Source: Rhodanobacteraceae bacterium
Lineage (GTDB): Bacteria; Pseudomonadota; Gammaproteobacteria; Xanthomonadales; Rhodanobacteraceae
Assembly (NCBI GenBank): GCA_030123585.1
Contig: CP126120.1
Span: 1,591,254-1,655,253, forward strand
Reading direction: 5' to 3'
Length of the DNA: 64,000 bases
Part shown: positions 56,656 to 64,000 of the stretch, piece by piece
Numbering within the stretch: position 1 is the stretch's first letter
How the letters are laid out: each line of letters starts with the position of its first letter
The notes under the pieces: model-generated
What the model was told of the DNA's origin: nothing
The model's input: the letters and a program-made list of their open reading frames with translations, nothing else
Database searches by the model: none
Translations under genes and position numbers: made by a program

Positions 56656-58251
56656 TCACGGGCTTTCCAGCCGTTGCTGGATCGATTCCAGTTCGCGTCC
56701 GCTGGTTTCGACGCCGCCGCGCCACAGCATGGTGCCGGCGATCGACATCGGCACGGCGATCACCAGTGCCGACCACACGAAACTGTCGAACAGGCCCGCC
56801 ACGCCCAGCACCGCGCCGAGGATGCCGCCGGCCTTGGAACCCGCGGCGATCAATCCCGAGCCGGTGCCGCGCAGGTGCACGGGATAGATTTCCGCCGCGT
56901 ACGGAATCATGGTCGCGATCACCCCGCTGATCGCAACCAGCAGCAGCACCGTGGCGGCGATGGTCAGCGACTGCGCGCGCAACCCGAACAGTTCGATCAG
57001 GGCGAACGCGAGCAGCGCCAGCACCGTCAGCGCGACGAACAACACCAGCGTCCGGAAGCTGCTCCAGCGCTGGTAAAGCCACACCACCACCGCGATGCCG
57101 GGAATCGCCAGCAACGCCGACTGCGCCATCAACTTGCCGGCCGCGCCCGCATCCAGTCCGAGTTTTTGCAGGTTGGCCGGCAGCCACAGCACGAACCCGA
57201 AATTCACCAAGCCCCACGCCAATCCGCAGGCCATCAGCGCCAGCGTGATGCGGGCGTGGCGTCCGCGCAGCATCTCGCGCAAGCCGGCGCGCGGCTGGTG
57301 GATTTCCATGATCGGCGCAGCGGCGGATTCGGCGTCGTTCACCAGCGCATGCGATGAACCCGCGAAACGCGCCAGCACCCCGCGCGCCTGATCCTCGAGC
57401 CCCGCGTTGGCGAGAAAGCGCGGCGATTCCGGGATGTAGCGATTGAGCACCACGATCAACGCGCCGGTCGGCAGGTTCAACAGCCACAGCGCGCGCCAAC
57501 TGAAGCTCGGTTCCAGCAAGGCCGCGGCGCCCGACGCGGCGAGATAACCCGCCGAGGTGCCGACGCCGCCCAGCGCCACCAGCAGCCAGCCGCGATGCCG
57601 CGCCGGCACGGTTTCGGCCATCAGGGTGAACGCGATCGGCAACATCCCGCCGGCCGCCGCGCCCATCATGAAACACATCACCAGGTTCCAGTTGAACGAT
57701 GGCATCGTGCCGCAGATCGCGGTGCCCATGAACAGCAACGCCGACAGCAGGATCGCGGCGCGCCGGCCGAACACGTCGGCCAGCCTGCCCCACACCACCG
57801 ATCCCACCGCGGTGCCGATCAGCGCCGACAGCGCGAGGTAGCCCGCCTTCGACATCCCGATCGCGTACTCGTGCGCCATGCCCGGCATCACGAATGCGAT
57901 CGACGCGGGTTTCATCACGTCGATCGTCAGCGCCAGCGCCAGCACCGCCACCAGCTTCCAGTGCTCGACGTTCAACGGCACGCCGTCGGCGACGTGCCAA
58001 TGCAGGCGGGCACCGCCGCGCGTGGTCATGCGCACCTGCGCGAGGCGCGGCAGCAAACCCCACGCCGCCAGCAGCACGCCCGAGGGAATCAGCAGCATGC
58101 CCAGCAACATCTCTCCGTCCATCGGCATGCCCGCGAGATGGAAGTGCATCGGCGCCGCCATCACGTACATCGGCAGGTGCAGGCACACGCCTGCGGCCAC
58201 TGTCAGACAGCCGAACCAGAACGCCACGGGATGATGGAAGGTGATGCGCAT
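56656..58251 (-). CDS. MFS transporter with N-terminal extra helices
   Basis: 531 residues. An N-terminal module of two extra helices with His/Met-rich loops (MAAPMHFHLAGMPMDGEM) precedes a 12-helix MFS core (GRLADVFGRRAAILLSALL motif A; ESPRFLANAG of sugar/aromatic-acid porters; YPVHLRGTGSGL). Total length exceeds the usual 440. Metal-binding residues in the extension may be relevant. Substrate unknown. Confidence 0.82.
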   Translation of the reverse strand: MRITFHHPVAFWFGCLTVAAGVCLHLPMYVMAAPMHFHLAGMPMDGEMLLGMLLIPSGVLLAAWGLLPRLAQVRMTTRGGARLHWHVADGVPLNVEHWKLVAVLALALTIDVMKPASIAFVMPGMAHEYAIGMSKAGYLALSALIGTAVGSVVWGRLADVFGRRAAILLSALLFMGTAICGTMPSFNWNLVMCFMMGAAAGGMLPIAFTLMAETVPARHRGWLLVALGGVGTSAGYLAASGAAALLEPSFSWRALWLLNLPTGALIVVLNRYIPESPRFLANAGLEDQARGVLARFAGSSHALVNDAESAAAPIMEIHQPRAGLREMLRGRHARITLALMACGLAWGLVNFGFVLWLPANLQKLGLDAGAAGKLMAQSALLAIPGIAVVVWLYQRWSSFRTLVLFVALTVLALLAFALIELFGLRAQSLTIAATVLLLVAISGVIATMIPYAAEIYPVHLRGTGSGLIAAGSKAGGILGAVLGVAGLFDSFVWSALVIAVPMSIAGTMLWRGGVETSGRELESIQQRLESP

Positions 58252-58391
58252 CGTCGCGGAAGATGAACCGACGCCGAAGATTAACAGGCGCGCGTCGGAT
58301 GAATGACCACTGAGTCGTGAACCTCGTGTTCATGCATCGTTGATCGGCGCGTGACCAAGCTTGCTGCGCTTGTTCAAACGGAGGTATCGCC

Positions 58392-58877
58392 ATGCAAAAG
58401 CACACGCTCGCTGCAGCGTTTTCCGCAACCCTGTTGCTCGCCGGCGGCGCCGCGTTCGCGCAGAACGCGCCCGTGCAAACCACCACGACTACCACGACCA
58501 CCCGCGTGGGTTCTCCCGCGGGCGCGCTGAGCCAGGCCGCGATCGAATCCGACATCGCCAACGCCGGCTACCAGAAGGTGAAGCACCTCAAGTTCAAGGA
58601 CGGCGTATGGCAGGCCAAGGCGCGCGGCGGCAACGACAAATGGGTGCACATCAAGGTCGGCCCGACCACCGGCAAGGTGTACGAGGCCGATGCGCCTTCA
58701 AGGCTCAACGAGGACGAGGTCAAGGCCAAGCTGACGGCGCAGGGTTTCCAGAACATCGACCGCGTGAAGTTCGACAAGGGTTTGTGGAGCGCCAGGGCCA
58801 GGAACCCCGAAGGCAAGAAGGTCGATCTGCTGGTCGACCCCAACGACGGCAGCGTGGTGGCGACGAGGCAGGATTGA
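58392..58877 (+). CDS. Secreted PepSY-domain protein
   Basis: 161 residues. Signal peptide (LAAAFSATLLLAGGAAFA), a run of eight Thr (about 30-37), then two PepSY-like units (IESDIANAGYQKVKHLKFKDG / VKAKLTAQGFQNIDRVKFDKG) sharing K-x-K-G-x-W. Probably periplasmic; peptide or protease binding is assumed for PepSY domains. Confidence 0.78.
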   Translation: MQKHTLAAAFSATLLLAGGAAFAQNAPVQTTTTTTTTRVGSPAGALSQAAIESDIANAGYQKVKHLKFKDGVWQAKARGGNDKWVHIKVGPTTGKVYEADAPSRLNEDEVKAKLTAQGFQNIDRVKFDKGLWSARARNPEGKKVDLLVDPNDGSVVATRQD

Positions 58878-58929
58878 GCACGAGCCTGAGGCGGCGCACG
58901 TCGTTCGACGATTCACCCTTGCATGAAGA

Positions 58930-58960
58930 CTGCAATGCCGGCGTGTGTGCCGGCTTGCAG
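58930..58960. terminator. Stem-loop between converging genes
   Basis: CTGCAATGCCGGC and GCCGGCTTGCAG form a ~12-bp stem with one bulge. It lies between the PepSY and Sel1 gene ends. No U-tract follows on either strand, so termination is only probable. Confidence 0.4.
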
Positions 58961-58974
58961 TCAACGCGTCCGGG

Positions 58975-59880
58975 TCAGGCGTTGCGCGGCGGATGGATGG
59001 AGTCTGCTGAGGGTGTCGTGTTGCCCTTCTTGCTCGACGAATCCTTGTCGGCATCGGTCTTGATTTGCTGCAAGGGACCCACCGTCGCGGAACCCCGGTT
59101 CTGGATGAAGATCGGGTCGTACGGATTATTGCTCTGCTGAAACTGGCGGTAAGCGATCGAACCATCCGTGACATCGCCGTTCTTGAATACCTCCCACCCG
59201 TTCACTGACATGGGAGTCCCCGCCGCCTCCGGGAGGGAAGCATCCTTGCCGTATAGCGCGGGCGGCCTGGCGCCATTGCCGCTGCCCACCATCACATAGT
59301 CTCCGGTGTACCCGACCCGTGAACCGGTGATGCTTGACTTCGTGTGTGTCCATTGCACCTTCGCGCGGCGCAATGCGACCTTGTCTCCATAGGTTTTCTC
59401 GAGCTGCTGCAGCAACGCATAAGCCTCGGTGCGCTCGGCGCTGTCCAGGTCGCTCACCATCAGGTGGCGGGCGTAGACATATTCCGAGGTGTCGCGTTCG
59501 GCCGCCAGGAACATCCACGCCGTGCCGAGCGGGCGGTTCACCGGTACGCCCATGCCCCTGAAATACATGATGCCGAGGTTGTATTCGGCAGGCTTGTACG
59601 CCCACGACGCTGCGACCTTGAGCATGTAGGCCGCGTGTTCGTAGTCCTTGTGCTGGTATGCCGTCATGCCGTCGTAATAGAACTTCACGCCGGGCCTGCC
59701 GTCCGATTCCGGCGTGTTGAAGTTGCCGTTCGACAACGCGCAAGTCGTGACACAGGAACCGTACTCGGGCGCGGGAATCTCGCCGGGAGCCATGGTGGTC
59801 TGCGCCTGTGCGGACGACGCCATCGCCACTCCGATGACGCCTGCGACAACCGAACCCAGCAAAACCTTGCCTGAAGTCAT
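58975..59880 (-). CDS. Secreted Sel1-repeat protein
   Basis: 301 residues. Signal peptide (VVAGVIGVAMASSAQA), Cys pair in GSCVTTCAL, Sel1-like repeats (AAYMLKVAASWAYKPAEYNLGIMYFRGMGVPVNRPLGTAWMFLAA), then a low-complexity Ser/Lys-rich tail. GGAG precedes the ATG. Function unknown. Confidence 0.8.
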   Translation of the reverse strand: MTSGKVLLGSVVAGVIGVAMASSAQAQTTMAPGEIPAPEYGSCVTTCALSNGNFNTPESDGRPGVKFYYDGMTAYQHKDYEHAAYMLKVAASWAYKPAEYNLGIMYFRGMGVPVNRPLGTAWMFLAAERDTSEYVYARHLMVSDLDSAERTEAYALLQQLEKTYGDKVALRRAKVQWTHTKSSITGSRVGYTGDYVMVGSGNGARPPALYGKDASLPEAAGTPMSVNGWEVFKNGDVTDGSIAYRQFQQSNNPYDPIFIQNRGSATVGPLQQIKTDADKDSSSKKGNTTPSADSIHPPRNA

Positions 59881-60042
59881 GGCCGGCTCCTTTCCGCGAT
59901 CCGCACTCGCTCCTTATACGCCTGCATCCTCGCCGCTACCAGTACACGACATCGGCATTTCCCTACACGCTCCAGCGGTGGCGTCCGCTGGTGGCGGTAG
60001 CGTGCAGGTTCGATCATGGCGTGGACTGCGAAGGAGACAGCC

Positions 60043-60687
60043 ATGCCATCCCATGCCGGCCTGCACCATGCCAGCCTCGCGAAATCCCGGCGCCACGTCT
60101 GGCTTGCGCGCGTGGCTGGCGCCGTGCTGCTGTGGGCATGCACGGCCGGCGCGCACGCGGCATCGGTCTACCGATGCGTCGACACGCATGGTCGGCTCAC
60201 CTACCGCGACACGCCGTGCGCTGCGCACGCGCGGCAGACGAAACTGGACCTGGCGGGCCAACCGCTGATCGATTCCGGCGCGCCACCGCAACCGCAATCG
60301 GTGCAGGCGCCGAAATCGCGCGGCGCGCACGCTCGCTCACGAAACGCTTCGGTCGCCGCGCGCACACGCAAGGCCAAATCGCCCACGTCGTGGGAATGCC
60401 GCGCCGCCGACGGCGAAGTGTTCTACCGGCACACGCGCTGTCCGGGTTCGGTGCCGGGTGATGGCGTGGTGCGCAGCCGCTACGCCGAAAAAATGTCGAG
60501 CGGACGGACACGCGGGCGCCACGATGCCTGGAGCCGCGTGCCCGTGCACGGCGAAAAGGTTTCCCGCGCCGAAGCCTGCCGGCGCATCCGATCGCCGTCC
60601 GCGGCGGGCCGCGACGGCCACCAGCGCGACGAGACGGTCGACACCTACGCGCGCCTGACCGGACACGATCCCTGCGGCGGCGCCTGA
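60043..60687 (+). CDS. DUF4124-type secreted protein
   Basis: 214 residues. A membrane/signal segment (GAVLLWACTAGAHA) is followed by two DUF4124-like pieces (SVYRCVDTHGRLTYRDTPC; WECRAADGEVFYRHTRCPG) linked by a basic Ala/Arg/Ser-rich region. Six or more Cys. ATG 60043 is preferred to 60016 because AAGGAG (60031-60036) is well placed. Envelope protein, role unknown. Confidence 0.75.
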   Translation: MPSHAGLHHASLAKSRRHVWLARVAGAVLLWACTAGAHAASVYRCVDTHGRLTYRDTPCAAHARQTKLDLAGQPLIDSGAPPQPQSVQAPKSRGAHARSRNASVAARTRKAKSPTSWECRAADGEVFYRHTRCPGSVPGDGVVRSRYAEKMSSGRTRGRHDAWSRVPVHGEKVSRAEACRRIRSPSAAGRDGHQRDETVDTYARLTGHDPCGGA

Positions 60688-60688
60688 C

Positions 60689-61630
60689 TCACGCGCGCTT
60701 GCGAGGCCGCGCCGCGCGCACAGCCTTGCGCGGAGGCTTCACGAGCCCGACGGGCGGCGCCGCACGAAAACGCGCGGCTTCATCCAGCAGCCATTCGCGG
60801 AAGGCCATGAAGCCGGCGTGCTTGCGCGAGCGTTCCGGATACACGAGGTAGTGCCAGCGTTTGGCTTTCATCAACTGCGGGAACAGCGCGACCAGTTGCC
60901 CGGCTTCGATCAGCGGGCGCACCATGGTCGTGCGTCCCAGCGCCACGCCGATGCCTTCGACCGCCGCGCGCTGGCGCGATTCGGAATCGCTGAACGACGC
61001 GGCGTAGCGTTTGGGCGGCTTGCCGCCGTACAACGCGAACCATTCGGGCCAGGGATCCTCCGGGCACAGCAACGGCAGGTCGCCGAGATCTTCCAGGCGC
61101 GGCGGCTTGCGCCGCGCCAGCAAGGCTGGACTCGCGACCGGCGTCAGCCATTCCTCCAGCAACGATTCGACGACCAGTCCCGGCCAGTTGCCGACGCCGT
61201 AACGCAGCGCGGCGTCATGACGGCCGTCGGCGAAATCCACCAGTTCGATCGAGGAATCCAGGTTCAATTCGATTTCGGGATGCTGCGCGACGAAACGCGG
61301 CAGGCGCGGCAGCAGCCAGCTCGATGTCATCGACGGCATCGCCGACAGCGACAGCGCGTTGTCGCAACGCGCGCACAGCGGCTTCAGCGCGTCGTCGATC
61401 GCTTCGAGGTGCGGCGCCACGTTGTCGAGCAGGCGCTGGCCCTCGGCGGTGAGCTTCAGGCCGCGCGGACCGCGCACGAACAGCGTGCAATCGACGCGTT
61501 CCTCCAGTTGCCGGATCTGGTGGCTGAGCGCGCTCACCGTCAGGTGCAGGCGCTCAGCCGCGCGGGTCAGGTTCTGCGCCTGCGCGGCCGCAACGAAGGT
61601 TTGCAGGGAATTCAGCGGGGTGCGCGCCAT
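60689..61630 (-). CDS. LysR-family regulator (GcvA-like)
   Basis: 313 residues. N-terminal HTH (NLTRAAERLHLTVSALSHQIRQLE), effector domain of the GcvA/AmpR-like group (ALRYGVGNWPGL, SFSDSESRQRAAVEGIGVALG). Basic C-terminal tail (KAVRAARPRKRA). Divergent from the small ORF and DMT transporter, the probable target. Confidence 0.9.
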   Translation of the reverse strand: MARTPLNSLQTFVAAAQAQNLTRAAERLHLTVSALSHQIRQLEERVDCTLFVRGPRGLKLTAEGQRLLDNVAPHLEAIDDALKPLCARCDNALSLSAMPSMTSSWLLPRLPRFVAQHPEIELNLDSSIELVDFADGRHDAALRYGVGNWPGLVVESLLEEWLTPVASPALLARRKPPRLEDLGDLPLLCPEDPWPEWFALYGGKPPKRYAASFSDSESRQRAAVEGIGVALGRTTMVRPLIEAGQLVALFPQLMKAKRWHYLVYPERSRKHAGFMAFREWLLDEAARFRAAPPVGLVKPPRKAVRAARPRKRA

Positions 61631-61662
61631 ATTCGATATTCCTCAACACTCGCTTGAAAAAT

Positions 61663-61676
61663 CATCGCTACCGATG
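61663..61676. promoter_or_regulatory. Candidate LysR operator in divergent spacer
   Basis: CATCG-N4-CGATG dyad (61663-61676) within TCATCGCTACCGATGG, between the LysR start at 61630 and the small ORF at 61741. Shape fits a LysR box; not tested. Confidence 0.4.
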
Positions 61677-61740
61677 GTTGCGGTGTCGCCCTATTCTTGC
61701 GCTTCACACAGCTTCCATGCAACCCGGATGGAGGTGTCAC

Positions 61741-61923
61741 ATGTTGAAGGAATTGATAAATCATTTTGGCGGCACGCGATCCCATCGTCGCGGCGTGGAC
61801 GACCGATCGACCATCGGCGGGAAGGCTTGCGAGTGTTCAGGGTCGAGCGGACCTCGGCAGAAAACATCGGACGCCTCGAAAACCATCCCGCATCGGGATT
61901 GGCGCCCTCGCCTGTACTGGTAA
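61741..61923 (+). CDS. Small ORF, duplicate of DMT gene start
   Basis: 60 residues opening MLKELINHFGG, then basic/polar sequence with no recognised domain. A strong GGAGGTG site (61729-61735) precedes the ATG. The segment from GGAGGT through the first ~10 codons is repeated before 61935 (MLRELAKLSGG). The stop TAA (61921-61923) overlaps the next Shine-Dalgarno. It may be a leader peptide, a small protein, or a decayed copy. Confidence 0.4.
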   Translation: MLKELINHFGGTRSHRRGVDDRSTIGGKACECSGSSGPRQKTSDASKTIPHRDWRPRLYW

Positions 61924-61934
61924 GGAGGTATCCC

Positions 61935-63011
61935 ATGTTGAGGGAATTGGCAAAACTGTCCGGCGGCATGTTGTTTCTCGGCGGCCATGTCACCGATTTG
62001 GAGACGGCGCGCCGGCTGGCGCGGGATGACGCCCCGGCGGATCAGGAAACGCCGCGTGGCGGCCATCGCGCGCACCGCACCCTGGCATCGGGCCGCGACT
62101 GGCGCACCCCGTTCGAACTGCTGGCACTCGCCGCGGTCTGGGGCGGCTCGTTCCTGTTCCTCAGGATCGCCGCTCCGAAATTCGGCCCGCTGCCTCTGGT
62201 CGACGTGCGCCTCGCGCTCGGCGCGTTGGTGTTGTCGCCTTTCTTGTGGCGTGCGCGCCGGCAACTCGCCGCCGCCGGCTGGTTCAAGATCATGGCGCTC
62301 GGCCTGGTCAACACCTCGCTGCCGTTCCTGCTGTTCGCGTGGAGTTCTGAACGCGCGCCAGCCGGCGTCAACGCGATCGTCATGAGCATGGCGGTGCCGT
62401 TCGCGGCGCTTGCGGCCTTTGCGATGTTCGGTGAGCGCATCGGCGGTCGCCGCTTGGTCGGACTCGCGCTCGGTTTGGTGGGCGTGGTGGTGCTGGCGAG
62501 CGACGATGTCGGTGGCGCCGGTTTGGGGCCCGCGGTTGCGGCCGGCGCCGGCGGCGCGTTCTTGTATGGCGCGTCCTCGAACCTGGTGAAGCGCCATTTC
62601 TCGGGCCTGCCGCCGGCGGCAGTCGCCGCGGCGACGTTGGCGTGGGGCGCGGTGCTGCTGGCTCCGTTTGCGGCGTGGCAATGGCCATCCGCGCACGTGC
62701 CCGCGCAAGCATGGTTCAGCCTGATCGCGTTGGGCGTGGTCTGCACGGGATTCGCCTATGCGATCTACTACCGCCTGATCCAGCGCGTCGGCGCGCCGCG
62801 CGCGACCACGGTGACTTACCTCGTCCCGATCTTCGGCGTGCTGTGGGCGTGGCTGGCACTGGGCGAACCGTTGACGCTCAGCATGGCCGTGGGCGGCGCA
62901 TTGATCCTTGGCGGCATGCTGTACGGGCAATTGCAACCGCGCCGGCCGGCGGTGCGACGCCTTGCCGTGATGCGTACTTCCGCGCGGCCGGGTGTGGAAT
63001 GCCACGGCTGA
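61935..63011 (+). CDS. DMT-family (EamA) transporter with N-terminal extension
   Basis: 358 residues. TAAGGAGGT (61921-61929) is a near-perfect ribosome site 5 bases before the ATG. The first ~52 residues (MLRELAKLSGGMLFLGGHV then TDLETARRLARDD...) are hydrophilic and atypical. The ten-helix EamA core begins at FELLALAAVWGGSFLFLRIA, with two EamA halves (second: ATLAWGAVLLAPFAAWQW to GALILGGML). The extension looks like a small ORF fused in frame. Exporter, substrate unknown. Confidence 0.82.
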   Translation: MLRELAKLSGGMLFLGGHVTDLETARRLARDDAPADQETPRGGHRAHRTLASGRDWRTPFELLALAAVWGGSFLFLRIAAPKFGPLPLVDVRLALGALVLSPFLWRARRQLAAAGWFKIMALGLVNTSLPFLLFAWSSERAPAGVNAIVMSMAVPFAALAAFAMFGERIGGRRLVGLALGLVGVVVLASDDVGGAGLGPAVAAGAGGAFLYGASSNLVKRHFSGLPPAAVAAATLAWGAVLLAPFAAWQWPSAHVPAQAWFSLIALGVVCTGFAYAIYYRLIQRVGAPRATTVTYLVPIFGVLWAWLALGEPLTLSMAVGGALILGGMLYGQLQPRRPAVRRLAVMRTSARPGVECHG

Positions 63012-63089
63012 CATGAGCTTCACGCAACCACGAGCAGCCGACGGCGATGTCGTCCGTCGGGTCTGGCCGCATCGTCATCGGAGCAACAA

Positions 63090-63488
63090 ATGAAAACACG
63101 CCTTCCATCGGCGGATGAGTACACGGCACAGGAAGCCCGCTACTCCGACTCCACGGTCATCGACCTGCAGGCCTGCCAAAGAGCCGTGGGCGAACCGTAC
63201 CGAAATGACGTACTGTCCAACGTCAACGACGCGTGCCTGCGGCTGGCGGTGTTCGAGGGTGAGTATCGCTGGCACAGGCATCCCGATTCCGATGAGCTTT
63301 TCCTGGTGGTCGCCAGCAAGCTGCAAATCGATCTGGCCGACAACCGCACCCTGGAGTTGGGCGAGTGGCAATACGCAGTCGTGCCGGCCGGGACGGTTCA
63401 TCGCACACACGCGATCGAACGCACCGTCAACGTCACGTTCGAAAGGCAACACGCAGGAACCGTGTTCATCGAAGCCGCCGGCGCCTGA
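63090..63488 (+). CDS. Cupin-domain protein
   Basis: 132 residues. Cupin motif 1 as YRWHRHPDSDELFLVV (HxH...E) and motif 2 as VPAGTVHRTHA. Single-domain cupin of unknown substrate. GGAGC precedes the ATG. Confidence 0.88.
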   Translation: MKTRLPSADEYTAQEARYSDSTVIDLQACQRAVGEPYRNDVLSNVNDACLRLAVFEGEYRWHRHPDSDELFLVVASKLQIDLADNRTLELGEWQYAVVPAGTVHRTHAIERTVNVTFERQHAGTVFIEAAGA

Positions 63489-63561
63489 CGTGGTTCCAAG
63501 TGAACCCGCGGCGCGAACCGGGCGCGGCTGGCAGGCAGGTGCGACGGTTATACTGCGGGCC

Positions 63562-64000
63562 ATGAACACGCCCATCCACCGTTTCGCCAATCGCCTGCTT
63601 CCGGTTGTCGTTGCCGCGGCGGCGTCCATGTTGGTTTCGGCCTGCTCGCAACAAGGCACGCCTGCCCCGACTGCACCGTCCGCTTCCGCGCAGGCCTCCG
63701 CCAACGAAGCCGTCGCCGACAAGGACTTGAAGCTCTACCAGCAGATGCTGGCCGAGCACAGCGAAGCGCTGGCGGTACCGGTGGGCGAGGAAATCGTCCA
63801 GAAATACCCCGGCACCTCCGCCGCCACCGAAGTGCAGAAGACCCTGTCGCAGATCCAGGCGAACGTGAAGGCCAAGGCCGAGCACGAACGCCTCGCAAAC
63901 CTGTGGTATTACCAGACCGCGAACGTGGACGGCATGCAGAACACCGCGAGCATCTATTCCGCGCCCGCCAGCGCGAACAGCGTGCGGCTGGTGCTGCGCC
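63562..64000 (+). CDS. Lipoprotein, partial at window edge
   Basis: At least 146 residues. Lipoprotein signal (LLPVVVAAAASMLVSAC, lipobox VSAC), Ala/Ser/Pro linker, then KDLKLYQQMLAEHSEALAVP and LWYYQTANVDGMQNTASIYS. The gene continues beyond 64000. Not assigned to a family. Confidence 0.75.
   Translation, partial: MNTPIHRFANRLLPVVVAAAASMLVSACSQQGTPAPTAPSASAQASANEAVADKDLKLYQQMLAEHSEALAVPVGEEIVQKYPGTSAATEVQKTLSQIQANVKAKAEHERLANLWYYQTANVDGMQNTASIYSAPASANSVRLVLR

Overview
The window is GC-rich, gene-dense DNA with many 1-4 base start/stop overlaps. The gene families suggest a gammaproteobacterium of the Lysobacterales (Xanthomonadales), most likely Rhodanobacteraceae or a relative. That placement is an inference from an aryl-polyene/xanthomonadin-type pigment cluster, an rsmG-parA-parB block, HAF-repeat and kinase-TPR proteins, and several palindromic repeat families. 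No rRNA, tRNA or CRISPR array was seen.

Layout. 79-12217 holds part of an aryl-polyene pigment locus. A ketoreductase (79-810) is separated from a tightly overlapping minus-strand operon (membrane protein, FabZ-like hotdog protein, acyltransferase, LolA-like carrier, MMPL exporter, second dehydratase; 10808 down to 5314) by a DNA-binding Ser/Thr kinase and a secreted HAF-repeat protein. A halogenase-like flavoprotein diverges from it at 10895. 13128-21985 is a complete potassium operon, read leftward: a 33-codon small membrane ORF, kdpF, kdpA, kdpB, a TorF-type outer-membrane protein, kdpC, kdpD, kdpE. 22194-28122 carries housekeeping genes (mtfA, hemB, an SPFH mini-protein, rsmG, parA, parB, a glycosyltransferase). 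28249-34717 has an NHL protein and an ECF42-type sigma factor module with two DGPF/YCII proteins, a TfoX-like protein, a GST and a TolB/TPR membrane protein. 34913-45730 includes a rhodanese, hemD-hemX-hemY, two hotdog thioesterases, rmuC, folE, an MFS transporter and a DUF1993 protein.

45731-46273 is an A/T-richer gap holding a decayed fic gene and three direct repeats spaced exactly 21 bp. The repeats run up to the start of a gene for a winged-helix / GHKL ATPase / STAS-like (DUF4325) protein, an apparently self-contained regulator and the most unusual locus here. 47414-56529 carries NnrU, DUF3014, NRDE, a receiver-EAL protein coupled to a hybrid histidine kinase, envC and ctpA. 56656-64000 has an MFS transporter, secreted small-domain proteins (PepSY, Sel1, DUF4124), a LysR regulator divergent from a tandemly duplicated translation-initiation region and a DMT transporter, a cupin, and a lipoprotein cut by the window edge.

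Repeats. Several families recur between genes: GTCATTCCGGG palindromes, CCCTCTCCC hairpins, GCCATGCCAA-ended inverted-repeat elements, and a TTGGGCT mirror palindrome. In at least two places they have supplied the C-terminal codons of a neighbouring gene.
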